Source: Eucommia ulmoides (Eukaryota; Streptophyta; Magnoliopsida; Garryales; Eucommiaceae). Taken from it: a stretch of 64,000 bases of DNA. Shown here in pieces: positions 46,816 through 57,474 of the stretch. The notes beneath the pieces are model-generated. The model was not told the DNA's origin. It made no database searches and saw nothing but the letters and a program-made list of their open reading frames with translations. The position numbers and the translations under genes are program-made. Numbering within the stretch: the first letter of the stretch is position 1; every line of letters starts with the position of its first letter. The stretch covers positions 22,521,901 through 22,585,900 of the forward strand of contig CM028326.1 in NCBI GenBank assembly GCA_016647705.1. Direction: 5' to 3'.

Positions 46816-48590
46816 GATAGGTGTGATCTACCTTCATATTTCTAAACCGAATTAAGTTAGTTTTCAAGCGTTTATATAGTATTTTTATTACGTTTTAATT
46901 AGTTTTTATACTTTTTTCTATTAAAATAGGTGTGTGGGGCAAAAAGATAGAAAACTGGAATGAAAACGATAAGATCGAACCAAAAACGGTGGAAAAACAA
47001 GTACAAAGTCAAAATTGTGAAAGAAGCTCACCGTCGCGGTGGCCAGACCTCTGTCGCGGCGGTAAAAATGCTGAGAAGACACCAAATTTACTGAAAGTTC
47101 ACCGCCTAGGCGGTGAAACGGCAAAATGCTTTCCAAATCCACCGCCTTCTTCACCGCTTAGGCGATCACGGAACCGACCTACCCATCGCCTAGGCGATGG
47201 CCTCTGCACAGCTTAGATATTTTTATTAGATATTTTGAGATATTTTGCCTATAAATATCCACTTCTCTCTTCTCCTCTTGGGGGTTCCAGCCATTAGAGC
47301 CCCTTGGGCTATACTTAGAGTTGGATTTAGGAGTTTTAGAGGGAGAGCTCACATCTCGAAGTGGAGGAAGACGGTGGAGCGATCGTTGAACGGTTCTTAG
47401 CGATAAATCTTTGAATGAGGCTAGGTTCTTCAATTTCTTCCCTTATTTCTTTAACTTAGGATATTGTGATCATGTTTAGTCCATGCTTTCGTTGTAAATA
47501 TGGTTATGGCCGCTAGTTACACATGGATTGTATAGGGATTAACGATATAATTTATAAATATGTGTTCGTATGATTTCGGTGTTGCGTTTATGTTTGTTCT
47601 TCGTAGTTTGATTGTGTTTATCTTATTGTTTGTTTATATTTCTTAGATAGATACATGGAGAATACGGGGTTTAACAAACCCCGTATTCGGATTAGGGTAA
47701 ACAAATGCCACGATCTAATAACCCCATCGGGAGTTGGATTGTGCACAATCGATGACGTTGGGGCAAGACTCAAGTGACCTAGGGTCGTTAAGATGTTGAG
47801 GGAGACTTCTTCGTTGACTCGAAGTCATGTATTCCCCCGTCTTACACTTGGAAAAGGTGGCGGTGAAGTTTTAGAATTGAGATTGTCGATAAGGTAAACA
47901 CAACGCACAATCCAACAACCCGATCGGGAGTTGGATTGTGTGCAATCAATAACGTTAGGGCGAGACTCACATGACCTAGGGTCGTTAAGACGTTGAGGGA
48001 GACTTTTTCGTTGACTTGAAGTCATGTATTCCCCCATCTTACACTTGGGAAAGGTGGCAGTGGAGTTTTAGAACTGAGATTGTCGATAGAGTAAACACAA
48101 CGCACAATCCAACAACCCAGTCGGGAGTTGGATTATGTGCAATCAATAACGTTGGGGCGAGACTCACGCGACCTAGGGTCGTTAAAACATTGAGGGGGAC
48201 TTCTTCATTGACACGAAGTTACGTTATATCCCCTGTCTTACACTCAGGAGAGGTGGCGAAGAAGTTTTAGATATCGAGATTGTCAAATAGGTCGAACACC
48301 GTAAACGTAAGTCAATCGAGATCGAACGCGTATTTGTAAACCACATGAATCCCTAGAAATTTTTTTCCCCTAAAACGTATTAGTAATTAGTATAGTTAAT
48401 TTAGGTTATATTAATTTAGTTTAATTAATTAAATACATTATTTTTAGCCTGGATAAAGTTAGGCCATGATAAACGCAGTACTCGATAATAAACGAACACC
48501 AATTCCTGTGGATACGATACTCGATCTTAACAATCACACTATACTAAAACTTTGACCTCGTACAATTGCGAGTAGTCAATACGCGAAGGA
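46816..48590 (+). mobile_element. Solo or truncated Athila-like LTR with internal subrepeats
   Basis: Begins TGATAGGTGTGATCTACC, like the Athila LTRs at 23162 and 33918, and shares with them the order of landmarks: GC-rich palindromic segment (47030-47205), transcribed-leader-like 'ctcttttctcctcttggg', 'gggttaacaa...attagggtaaac', 'tttgacctcgt' near 48550. The primer site is not found and flanking similarity stops near 48590. It is a different subfamily from the other two. It contains three subrepeats of about 197 bp (starting near 47697, 47895 and 48091). Confidence 0.72.
47100..47200. repeat. Perfect palindromes with CCTAGG cores
   Basis: CACCGCCTAGGCGGTG (47100-47115) and CCATCGCCTAGGCGATGG (47183-47200) are exact 16- and 18-bp palindromes. 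Several imperfect CACCGYNGCGGTGG-like relatives lie around them (47028-47160). All are inside the Athila-like LTR. Confidence 0.9.
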
Positions 48591-48739
48591 GCGAGAAATC
48601 CTCCGCCATACAAAAAAAAACATTGATAATTGATTAAAATTGAATTTAAGAATTTAGTGAAGCTAACCGTGAAAAGAAATCGGTTAAATAGGCAAAAATT
48701 TCGAAGAATTGAATTGAAATAAATTAAGGAAGAAGTTCC

Positions 48740-50348
48740 AGCAGGATCAGTCAACTTGTGAAGTGTGATCGGTTGACCTGTGTAAAATACATAAAGTCTC
48801 TGAATCGTTAGGTTGACAGATAGGTCGACTTGTAAAACTTGCTGAATAATCTGATCGATAGATGGAAAATGGGCAGTTAATCTTTGGGTGAATAGATTTT
48901 GGCTTGAGAAGCTCTCTGTATCGTTCGATCGATAGATCGTGAATTACTGCTCGACCAATGAGCGAGAAACGTTTGGCTTAGGCTACAACCTGAATTGGGC
49001 GGTCGACTTATAGACGTTGGTCAGTTGACTTATGAGTCTGTTTTAGGTTTAGAGGATTTCGAGAATTTTGATCAAATAGTAGCCGTTACTAGCCGTTTAT
49101 AGTTAAGATATGGAAGAAATTTTAGGGATATGATAATATTAAAGATATATCATTGATATTTTATCATCCCTATAGATATGGTTCATATATTTTTGACATT
49201 TCTCAATTCGGTACATGAATTTTTTTCTATCTTATTTAATTGAGTTTGAGTAAAAGTTTGAGGGACTAAATTGAATAATTTAAAAAATATTATTAAGTGA
49301 AATAAACCAGTATTAAGTCATAATGATATATTAGGTCTGCAAGTGCAATTAGTTATCATGACAAGTGGGAACTAGCCGTTGGAAGACTTGTTTTATTTTC
49401 CTATAAATAGACCTGCGTTTTTAAGATTAAAGATATCCCAATCAATCAAATTTCAAGAGCTATTCAGTTTCTGAGATTTCTAAGAGTCATCATTCTAAAA
49501 TCATATTGAGTGCATTGTGAGATCATTCTTGAGATTTGGTCTTGAGAAAATTTGTTGTGGATTATTGCTACTATCGATCTGAAGTTTCATTGCTATTATA
49601 TTCATTTAGTGAATTCCTGGTGAGATCATTCTAAATTATTTGCTATCAATTGTTGCTTGATCTTATTATCTATTATTTGGAATTTGATCTTTGAAATTAT
49701 TTTTTGGATTTTTTAATTGAAAATTATTTTTGAAACAATTTCTTGAAGAAATCTGATTACGTGTTAAATTACGTGCTACCCATCTTTGTTTGAAATTAGA
49801 TTTTGAAATTCTCACTTTTTCTATCACTAGTATCGGGATATAAATCGAGTTTAAATTTATCTGAGATCGTAGAAGTTCCAAGTGGGAAAATCACTTATCA
49901 ATTTTGTAATTGGTGAGTTGAGTGTTGGATTAAATACTATTGGGAGTGTCTAATCAAGGGTAGTTGGTTTTAATCTCTTTCGGTAAAGAGATTGAGGTTT
50001 TGATCTTTGCCTAGAGTATAAAAATATTAGATTTTAATTCTGCCTTTATAAAATTAATTGTGAGTGATTTGTAAAGGTTTCATCCCTACTTGGAAAAAGG
50101 AATAGTTGGAGTGTTTCTGTGAGATTTTGATTCTTGAGCTTAAGGTATAAAAAGAATTAGGTCTTGATTCTCCCTGTAATAAAATTAGGTTAATCTTTAG
50201 CCTGTAAAAAGATAAGGTTATTCTTGAGCCAAGGAAAAAGAAAAGATTATTCTTAAGTCTGGGAAATTTTTTTTATAAAGGTTAATTCTAAGTCTATAAA
50301 AATAATCATTTTTGTAAAGGTTTGGTTCCTACCTGTTTAAAGGAATTG
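48740..50348. repeat. Left arm of a giant inverted repeat (long copia-like LTR)
   Basis: Aligns from end to end with the reverse complement of 50622-52090, at roughly three matches in four. Shared blocks: 'gtcgactta' clusters at the outer end, 'actagccgtt', 'gattacgtg.taaattacgtg' and 'aatctcttt.ggtaaagaga'-like sequences. No coding capacity. A stretch with 'cctataaataga' at 49400 looks like a TATA box in the plus orientation, supporting an LTR origin. Confidence 0.82.
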
Positions 50349-50621
50349 TTAGTCCATTGAAATACCCAAGAGGGGAGGTGAATTGAGTAAATAAAAATAT
50401 CAGAGAAAAAATACTTTAATAAGTCAAATAATTAATTTTAATCCTAAATTAATTATTATTTTTATATCACAGCGGAAAGATAAAATCAACTAGGTGTACA
50501 CCAAACAACAAAAATAAATAAAGTAAAGATTACAGTACATTAGAAATTTATACTGGTTCATCAAGCTACTCTTGGTTAATCCAGTCCTCCGAGCTCCACG
50601 GAAAGTCACACCCACTAAACT
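50349..50621. other. Loop between the inverted arms, with LTR-like terminus
   Basis: Read on the minus strand, this ends '...ttcacctcccctcttgggta' followed by TTTCA, a form very like the 3' end of many plant copia LTRs. The left arm lacks this portion. It also contains 'agcggaaag' and 'gtgtacacc'. No gene. Confidence 0.6.
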
Positions 50622-52090
50622 CAAGATTCCTTTAAAGGTAGGAACCAAACTCTCACAAAGATTCTTTTATAGGCTCAGAATCAAACTTTACAAAATTTCA
50701 TTTTCACAGGTTAAGGAATAACATCTACTTTTTACAAGTTCAAGAATAACCTAATTCTTTTTAAAACAAAGGCTAAAGAATCAAAATCTCACAAAACACT
50801 CCAAATATCCTTTTACCTGATAAGGATTAAACCGTTACAAAATATACACAAAATAATTCAATTCAAGAAGAATTACTCCCTCAATCTCTTTACAGGAAGA
50901 GACTGAAACCAGCTACCTTTAGATTAAATACTCCCAACAATATTTAATCTGCCACTCAACTTACCAATTAAAAAATTGACAAGTAATTTTTCTCACTCGG
51001 AGTTTCTACTACCCCAGATAAATTAAAACTCAATTAATATCCCAAAACTAGTGATACAAAAGTAAGATACTCAAAATCTTATTTTAAACAAAAATGGATA
51101 GCACGTAATTGAGCACGTAATCAGATTAATTCAAGAAATTGTTTAAAATATTTTTCAATAAAAAATTAGAAAACAATTTCTAAAGATCAAATTCCGAAAA
51201 TTAATCAAGTAATACTATATAGAAAGTAATTTGAAAAGATCTCACCCGAAATCCATCGAAAAAATAATTAGAGCGATGTTACTTCAGATTCGGTAGTAGT
51301 AATGATTCACAGCAAATGATTCTTAGGAATGACTCTTAGAAAAACTCTCACAAATCTCAATATGATTTCTCTTAGAAAAACTCGGTAATATTTCTTGATC
51401 TCTATTAATCTCTCTTAATGATATGAAAAACACAGGTCTATATAAATGGGATTAAAATCAGCTTTTTAACGGCTAGTTCTCATTTGTCATGATACTTAAT
51501 TGCTCTTTTAGACCCCTTATATCATTAAGACTTCATTCTGGTTCAATTTACTTAATTATAACTTTTAAACTTCTTAATTAAACCCTTCAAATTTTCTCAA
51601 TCACAATTAAATAGAATAGAAACAATTATATGTACCAAATTGAGAAATATTCAAACTTAATGAACCAAATCTACAGGGATAACATAATATGTATTGTATA
51701 TCTCAAATAATATTAAATCCCTAAAATCTCTCATGAATCCTTACCAAAAAATGACTAGTAATGGCTACTTTCAGATTAAAATCCAGAATTTCATAATATC
51801 CTGTAACAAACACATAAGTCGACCAACCAAGATCAGCAGTCGACCGCTCGATTCAGGGTGTAATCAAGCCAAAGATTCTATACCCATCGATCGACCTATT
51901 TGTCGACCTAAAGATTCAGAGAATTTTATTTCTCTTCACAGGTCAACCGCTCTATCGACTTATAGATATAGAGAGTTCATATTTAAGCATAAATCGACCT
52001 ACCTATCGACCGAGAGATACAAAAAGTTTTCCTTCTTTGTCCGGTCGACTTACCTGTCGACTTATTGATGTTGGATCACTTTTCTAAACT
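50622..52090. repeat. Right arm of the giant inverted repeat
   Basis: Reverse-complement partner of 48740-50348. On the minus strand it would be a complete LTR of about 1.7 kb together with the loop, ending at 50358. The outer 300 bp are rich in GTCGAC/GGTCGA motifs spaced 20-40 bp apart. No open frame of interest. Confidence 0.82.
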
Positions 52091-53489
52091 CGTTTTTAAT
52101 TCATTTTTATTGATGTTGGATTTTTTTACATTTCTTCAGTTTCAAGAGGTGTTTGGTTGTTCTAGGGATTGTTCACAGTGGGGGTTTCATTTCTTCGTCT
52201 GATTATCTAATCAGACCTTAGTGATTATCAATTCTTAGCTGACCAAAGAAGATGATCAAAATGGAATTTTTTTCCCTTATACAATGCCAAACTATTGGTG
52301 TCTATATTTGGTTAAGACCTGCAATTAGTCTAGTTAGAGTCCATGTGAAGATTTCTTGTTGAGGTGGAGGTCTTGAGTACGAAATTCTTAGTTCACAAGG
52401 CAATCCAAAGTCAATGGTCAAATTTGAAGGTCCTAAATCCGAGCAGGTACCTGCACAAAGACCCGTTAGGGTGTATCTAGCAAAACCCCTCCGGCATGAG
52501 AGTAAGAGATCGAGGGAAAAGGTTAATATATGATTCAATTGGTTAGTTGAGCATTACCTAGAGCATTGAATGCCAGAATATTTACTGGAAAGTGACATAA
52601 TTAGGGTCGTGAGATTAAGGATCTGAGAGCGGCTTATTAAGACAACTCAGCGCGTGTTCAATGAGGAGGAGCGCGAGGAGATTAGACCATTGCGCCTTAC
52701 TATTTGGCCCACCAAGAGGAGCTCATGTGCTGGCCTAGACGAACAGGAGAGAAAGCCCAACCCTTAGGGATGACGTAGCCTACTCTGGTAGTATAAGAGG
52801 TCGCTACACTAAGCTTGTTGATCGGGAGACATCCAGGAATCTTGAGGGAAGAACTCTGTAGCGCTGGTCGCTTGTCTGTGTACGTCAAGACAAGCTTGGT
52901 TGTACAACGAATGGCCATTAAGAGGCTGGCACTATAAGCTCAGTGCTCGCAAGGGAGTTAAAGGAGACAGAGAGGCCCGGTCTGTTGGTCGGTCACTGCA
53001 GGAGTTGCAAAGCCTGAGGTTGCTATGGTCGGAAGTCAGAGCAAAGTGGGCCTCATGAGGTCAACTAGCTCATGAGGTAGACGCCAACATGAGGTCGCTG
53101 GAGGTTAGTGAATTTTCCCTTATCATATACATATGTATGTGTATATGTACATAAATATAGATACATCTATTAGGAAAACATGAGTTAATGTAGAAATTAA
53201 TGTGTAAAGAAATAAATGTAGATGATAATTATTATCAAAAAATTAATTGACAATGAAAAAATATTAGTGTCACTAAAATTCCATTTGAATACATTTAAGT
53301 TCACTAAATGATTTAAAGTTAGAAACTCACATAATACAAGGGAATAGCAATGGAGAGCTCTCATTCATCATGGATAAGAGCTTTCGCTTTTAGCTATTGT
53401 ATTATATTAGATTAGATATTGTGTATAACTATCGATCAATTATTTTTCTTTTTTCATCTAATAAAGTTGGAAACTATTTGTGTTGCTAT
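52091..53489. other. Intergenic DNA, no gene recognised
   Basis: 52300-53100 is less AT-rich than its surroundings and looks like old mobile-element sequence, but no family motif, terminal repeat or credible open frame was found. 'catgaggt' occurs three times between 53055 and 53092. 53100-53489 is AT-rich. Confidence 0.45.
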
Positions 53490-53771
53490 ATTTTCAATTT
53501 TTTAATTTCCCAAACTCTACCTGCGAGTGTTTGATACTCTATTTTTTACACAGTCTATCCCAAATTCGAGTAAATGAGGAATATTGCATTAGGTAGTTGA
53601 CAACTAATATAAAATTTTGTCAGAACCTTCATGATGCGAATCCAAATATATTACACATTGGGCAGTCCCCTATTAACGACGCACTACATTAAGTGGAACA
53701 AAGGTTTACTTATTGTTGTTATTGTATTTTCAATTTTTAATTTCTCAACTATTCACTAACACCCGTGTTCA
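53490..53771. other. 3' flank of P450 gene 2
   Basis: Alignable to 11930-12192 downstream of gene 1: shared 'ttttcaattttttaattt', 'gtgtttgatactctatttt', 'gaatccaaatatattacac' and 'cgcactacattaagt'. It marks one edge of the duplicated block on the 3' side of the genes. Confidence 0.65.
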
Positions 53772-54380
53772 CTAGCTTGGGACAAAAGCCACCAAGCAGA
53801 GTGGAGTTTTCTTATTCACAGTTATCCCCAATGCTTCCTCCATGTCAATATCTTCTACCCTGATCCTCTCAGGTAACCTCCAGTCGAATTTACACAGAAG
53901 ATTCGCAAGTATCAGCTCAATCAGCACAATCGAGAAACTAATCCCAGGACAACTCCTTCGGCCAGCACCAAACGGCAAAAGCTCAAAATGTTGTCCCCGA
54001 AAATCAACAGGGCTATTCGCGAACCTCTCGGGGTCGAAAACCTCGGGATTTTCCCACACATTTGGATCCATGGCTATGGCTGAGGCATTTATGAGGACCC
54101 TTGTTTTGGAGGGAATTTCGTAGCCCAAGACTGTGGTGGGCTCAGTGGTCTCTCTTGGGATGAGTAATGGGGCTGGAGGGTGGAGCCTTAGAGACTCTTT
54201 TAGGACCAATTTTAGGTAGGTCATGTTTTGGAGGTCACTTTCACTTATTTGGGCTTTTCCATTTGCAATTTTTCTTACTTCTTCTTGGGCTTTTTTCATG
54301 ACTGATGGGTTTCTAATGAGTTCTGTCATCGTCCACACCAGTGTTGCTGAAGATGTGTCAGTCCCTGCGATGAATATGTC
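53772..54380 (-). CDS. Cytochrome P450 (CYP71 family) gene 2, exon 2
   Basis: Encodes residues 300-501 of the second CYP71 enzyme. It opens with GAC after a TTGCAG acceptor (54381-54386) and is exactly the same length as exon 2 of gene 1. Motifs: I-helix AGTDTS (304-309, the commoner form with Asp), KESLR with Glu361 and Arg364, HPPAP with the usual Ala369, PERF (416-419), and FGAGRRSCPG (436-445) with haem-ligand Cys443. About 29 of 202 residues differ from gene 1. The frame is intact and all catalytic residues are present. Like other CYP71 enzymes it should sit on the ER membrane and work with P450 reductase; the substrate is unknown. Confidence 0.95.
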   Translation of the reverse strand, partial: DIFIAGTDTSSATLVWTMTELIRNPSVMKKAQEEVRKIANGKAQISESDLQNMTYLKLVLKESLRLHPPAPLLIPRETTEPTTVLGYEIPSKTRVLINASAIAMDPNVWENPEVFDPERFANSPVDFRGQHFELLPFGAGRRSCPGISFSIVLIELILANLLCKFDWRLPERIRVEDIDMEEALGITVNKKTPLCLVAFVPS

Positions 54381-56457
54381 CTGCAATTATATTTTTAATT
54401 TAATTTTTTGGGGGGACCAAATGTAATTGATATTCAAAAACTAAATTTTTTTCGTTTAAATCAACGAAGTATACAAATGCAGCTAAATTTTTCTTCTAAT
54501 TTTTTGATTAAATAAATAAAATTGTCCCTTTATTATAATTTTTATTTATTTTTATTATAAATATTATTTAAAAAATAAAATTAAAATAAATGGATAATTT
54601 AATCTATTTCATCCAAATATTAGATGAAAATTTTAATTTCATCTATTTTCAATAAATTTTCAATTAATTTAAACAGAAAAAATAAATAAATTAATTTCTC
54701 ACTTGAACTATACTAATTTGTACATTTTTGAAGTGGAGGTACATAAAGTGATAATTAAATAAATTGAGAGGGAGTAGAAGAAATTTTACCCAACTGAGAA
54801 TGAACTACAATTTACAAGGATTTTATGAAAAACGCGGTACTAAAATATAATTTCAAAAAAGTATTAGAAGGCCATCCTACTCTCATTCTCATTCTTTAAA
54901 CGAATTGTTATCAATAAAATTTTAAGAAAAAATATCTCAACTGTTAGTGGAATGAAAAAATAGAAAAATTGACCTCATTAGAAGGTCATATGCGAAGCAC
55001 AGTTCATTTTCCATCCAAAACTATTAATAATGTTTTTAATTTTGCGGGATTTGAACACATAAAATTTGAGGGACCAATTGTGCAATTTGACAAACGACCC
55101 ACACGATATTTGAGAGACCAAAAATATAATTTTTATCCCTTTCCTTAAATTATTTTAGAAGAATTATAAAATAAAAATAAAAAAAATAAAAAAATAGTGG
55201 AAAATTACAGTTTTGGTCCTCTACTTGCAACATTTTTTGATGTGGTCCTCTAACTCTTTTTTTTTTTTTTTGCAATCAAAGCCTCTAATTTGTAACCCTT
55301 ATTCTAAGTGACCCCAATTAGTGTAAATTTTGAGTGAAAAAATTATATTTCACCCCAAATTTTTTTCTAAAAGAATTACACTTCAGCCCTATATATTTTA
55401 AGAAAGTAACACTTTACTTTATGTACTATGAAACTCCACACTAAACATCCATATACTTATTTATTCACTTTTTTGTTGTGTTTCCTTGCTTTATTTTTGT
55501 CTTTTAATAATTTATTATTATTTTGTGTTTTTGGTTTTTTTTTATTTTTTTTTTTTTTTTATTTTTTCCGTCTTGCATAAAATTCTAAAATGTGTTTTTG
55601 GGACTAATTAAATATTTTTGTTTCACTGTTTTTCTTCACCTTTTTCCCCCCCCTTTTTGTTATCTCTCTCTCTCTCTCTCTCTCTTTTTCCTTTTTCTTT
55701 CTCTTTCTTTCTTTCTTTTTTTTTTTCTTTGTTTTCTTCAATTATATCTTTTTTCTCTATTTTCAAAAAAAAATTGGAAAAAAATTGATTTCATCTATTT
55801 CAATTTTTAATTAGTTCCCAAAATAGAATTGAACAATTGTACATTTTATGCAAACCCTAATACAACTAACATCTCAAGTGGAATTTAGTCCGTGAACTTC
55901 TACTAATAAATTTATCAATTTCTCTTTTATTTTTCCAATTCTATTTGGAGGCTAATTAAAATTTTAAGTAGGCAAAATCTTTTTTGTTTCAATTTTGTTT
56001 TGATAAAATAGTAAAAAATAAATAAAATGGAAGAAAACAAGAAAAAAAAAATAGAAATCAAACAAAAAGAAAACAAACAAATAATATATATATTAAGGAA
56101 ACCAACAAATTATTTGTTTAATTAATCCCCAATCTTAGCTCATAAGACCAAGTCATTTTTGAATTTATAGGGAAAAGAAAAAAGGAAACCCAAAAAATAA
56201 AAAGGAGAAAAATAAAAATGGGTGTTTAGTACATAGAATGTTATTTCCTTAAAGTATCTAGGGGTGATGTATAATTTTCTAATTAATATTTAAGGGTGAA
56301 GTATAATTTTTTTAGTCAAAATCAATATTAATTCTAACGGAAAGTCCACTTATAATAACGAAGAATTATTTGTAAAAAAAATAAATTAAAAAGTCACATA
56401 AAAAAAAAACGCGAGAAATAGATGGATCGAAAGTGTCAATTGAGAGAGAGAGAGTAC
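54381..56457 (-). other. Intron of P450 gene 2 (about 2.1 kb)
   Basis: Same position and phase as in gene 1, shorter by about 1.1 kb. It retains the right part of the first MITE (about 54890-55145) and the MULE-MITE (about 55198-56400), and lacks the extra repeat found next to exon 1 in gene 1. A (TC)n run lies at 55662-55686 and a (GA)n run at the donor side (56442-56454). Confidence 0.9.
55198..56400. mobile_element. MULE-MITE in the intron of gene 2, same insertion as in gene 1
   Basis: The left arm ('ggaaaattacagttttggtc', 'ctctaatttgtaaccctta', 'tgtactatgaaactccacac') and right arm (to about 56400) match 14201-15454 and its flanks: the upstream neighbour 'gaagaattataaaataaa' matches 'gaataattatacaaaa' of gene 1. 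The right terminus is eroded, so the target duplication cannot be seen here. Confidence 0.75.
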
Positions 56458-57354
56458 CACTAGAATAGCCTTGATTTGTTCGTTGGTGAGACGGATAGCT
56501 TGAGTCGGGTCCTTTTGGATCCGAAGTAAAACATCGATTACATCCTCGTGGTCCGATTTATTCCTTCTCGGATCCTGATGATCGTTGATCAATTTCTCGA
56601 AAAATCGATCCAGTTCTCCGAAATTCTTCTCTATCCTCGATTCAAATCCATTGAACTTGTTAATCCACCATAGCCACGGGAAGTAATCGGCGACGTTGAA
56701 CGAACCCGCCAAATCCTGAGTTTCCCGAAATATCTCATGAAAATCGCTCTTTCGTTGGTTGTCTCTCTTCCCGGAATTCTCTCCGAACGCCACCCGGCGA
56801 ATCACTTTGTTGGAGAGGAGCAACATCAGTTCGCTCAGGTTGACGACGGCGCCCGTGGATTGTGTGATCAAGGCGGTGATGCGCGCGGTTTCTTCGTCGC
56901 GAATGGACTCAAACTCTTGGATACGTTTGGGGCTGAGTAGCTCGAGGACCACGATCTTGCGGATCTCCCTCCAGTAGTCGTTGTAGGGGGAGAAAGTGAC
57001 GCTGGAGGAGCCGTAGGTGAATCGGTCAGTGACGTAGACGGATGGGCGGTCGGAGTAAACGCGGTCGTGGGACTTGAATATCTCGCGGGCGGCGACTGCG
57101 GAGGAGACGACAACGGTGGGGACGGAGCCGAGTTGGAGGAACATGAGGGGGCCGTGGTGGGAGGAGAGGCGGCGGAGAGAGTGGTGCGGTTTGTCGCCGA
57201 GCTGGTGGAGGTTGCCGATGAGAGGGAGCTTCGCAGGTCCCGGAGGGAGCTTGGCCGGCAGGTCCTTTTGCCATATATTTTTTACTAACAAGATGATTAA
57301 AAGCAGAGGTAGGAGAAGAGCAAGGAAAAGGTGCATGAAACTGTGGGAATCCAT
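56458..57354 (-). CDS. Cytochrome P450 (CYP71 family) gene 2, exon 1
   Basis: Encodes residues 1-299, from ATG at 57354-57352 to ...EQIKAILV, with GT donor at 57457 minus 1000 in window terms (56457-56456). An in-frame ATG 28 codons upstream (57438) is rejected: it would put non-conserved residues before the membrane anchor, it lies upstream of the TATA-like run, and gene 1 starts at the inner ATG. Features: Leu-rich anchor (about 8-25), LPPGP hinge (36-40), C-helix WREIR (128-132). The region 102-126 differs from gene 1 at 12 positions, and Trp229 replaces Gly229 of gene 1 in PWLWWINKF. With exon 2 it makes 501 residues, intact and probably functional. Confidence 0.95.
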
Positions 57355-57474
57355 GGCGGAGTTGGGTTTGGATGAGAAGCATGGAGAATATATAAAATAA
57401 ATTTGCAGAGGAGTAGTGACAAAAAGTAGTGACAACAAATATATACAATAATATATATTTATATTTTATTGTGT
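57355..57474 (-). promoter_or_regulatory. Proximal promoter of P450 gene 2
   Basis: A TATA-like TTATATATTC run on the minus strand at about 57388-57398 lies some 35 bp upstream of the start codon. Only about 60 bp next to the ATG is clearly related to the gene 1 promoter; further upstream the two genes differ, gene 1 having its own tandemly duplicated 790-bp block. Confidence 0.5.

Noticed and set aside
57355-57438. Upstream in-frame ATG for P450 gene 2
   Set aside because: It would add 28 non-conserved residues before the membrane anchor, lies upstream of the TATA-like run, and gene 1 starts at the inner ATG.
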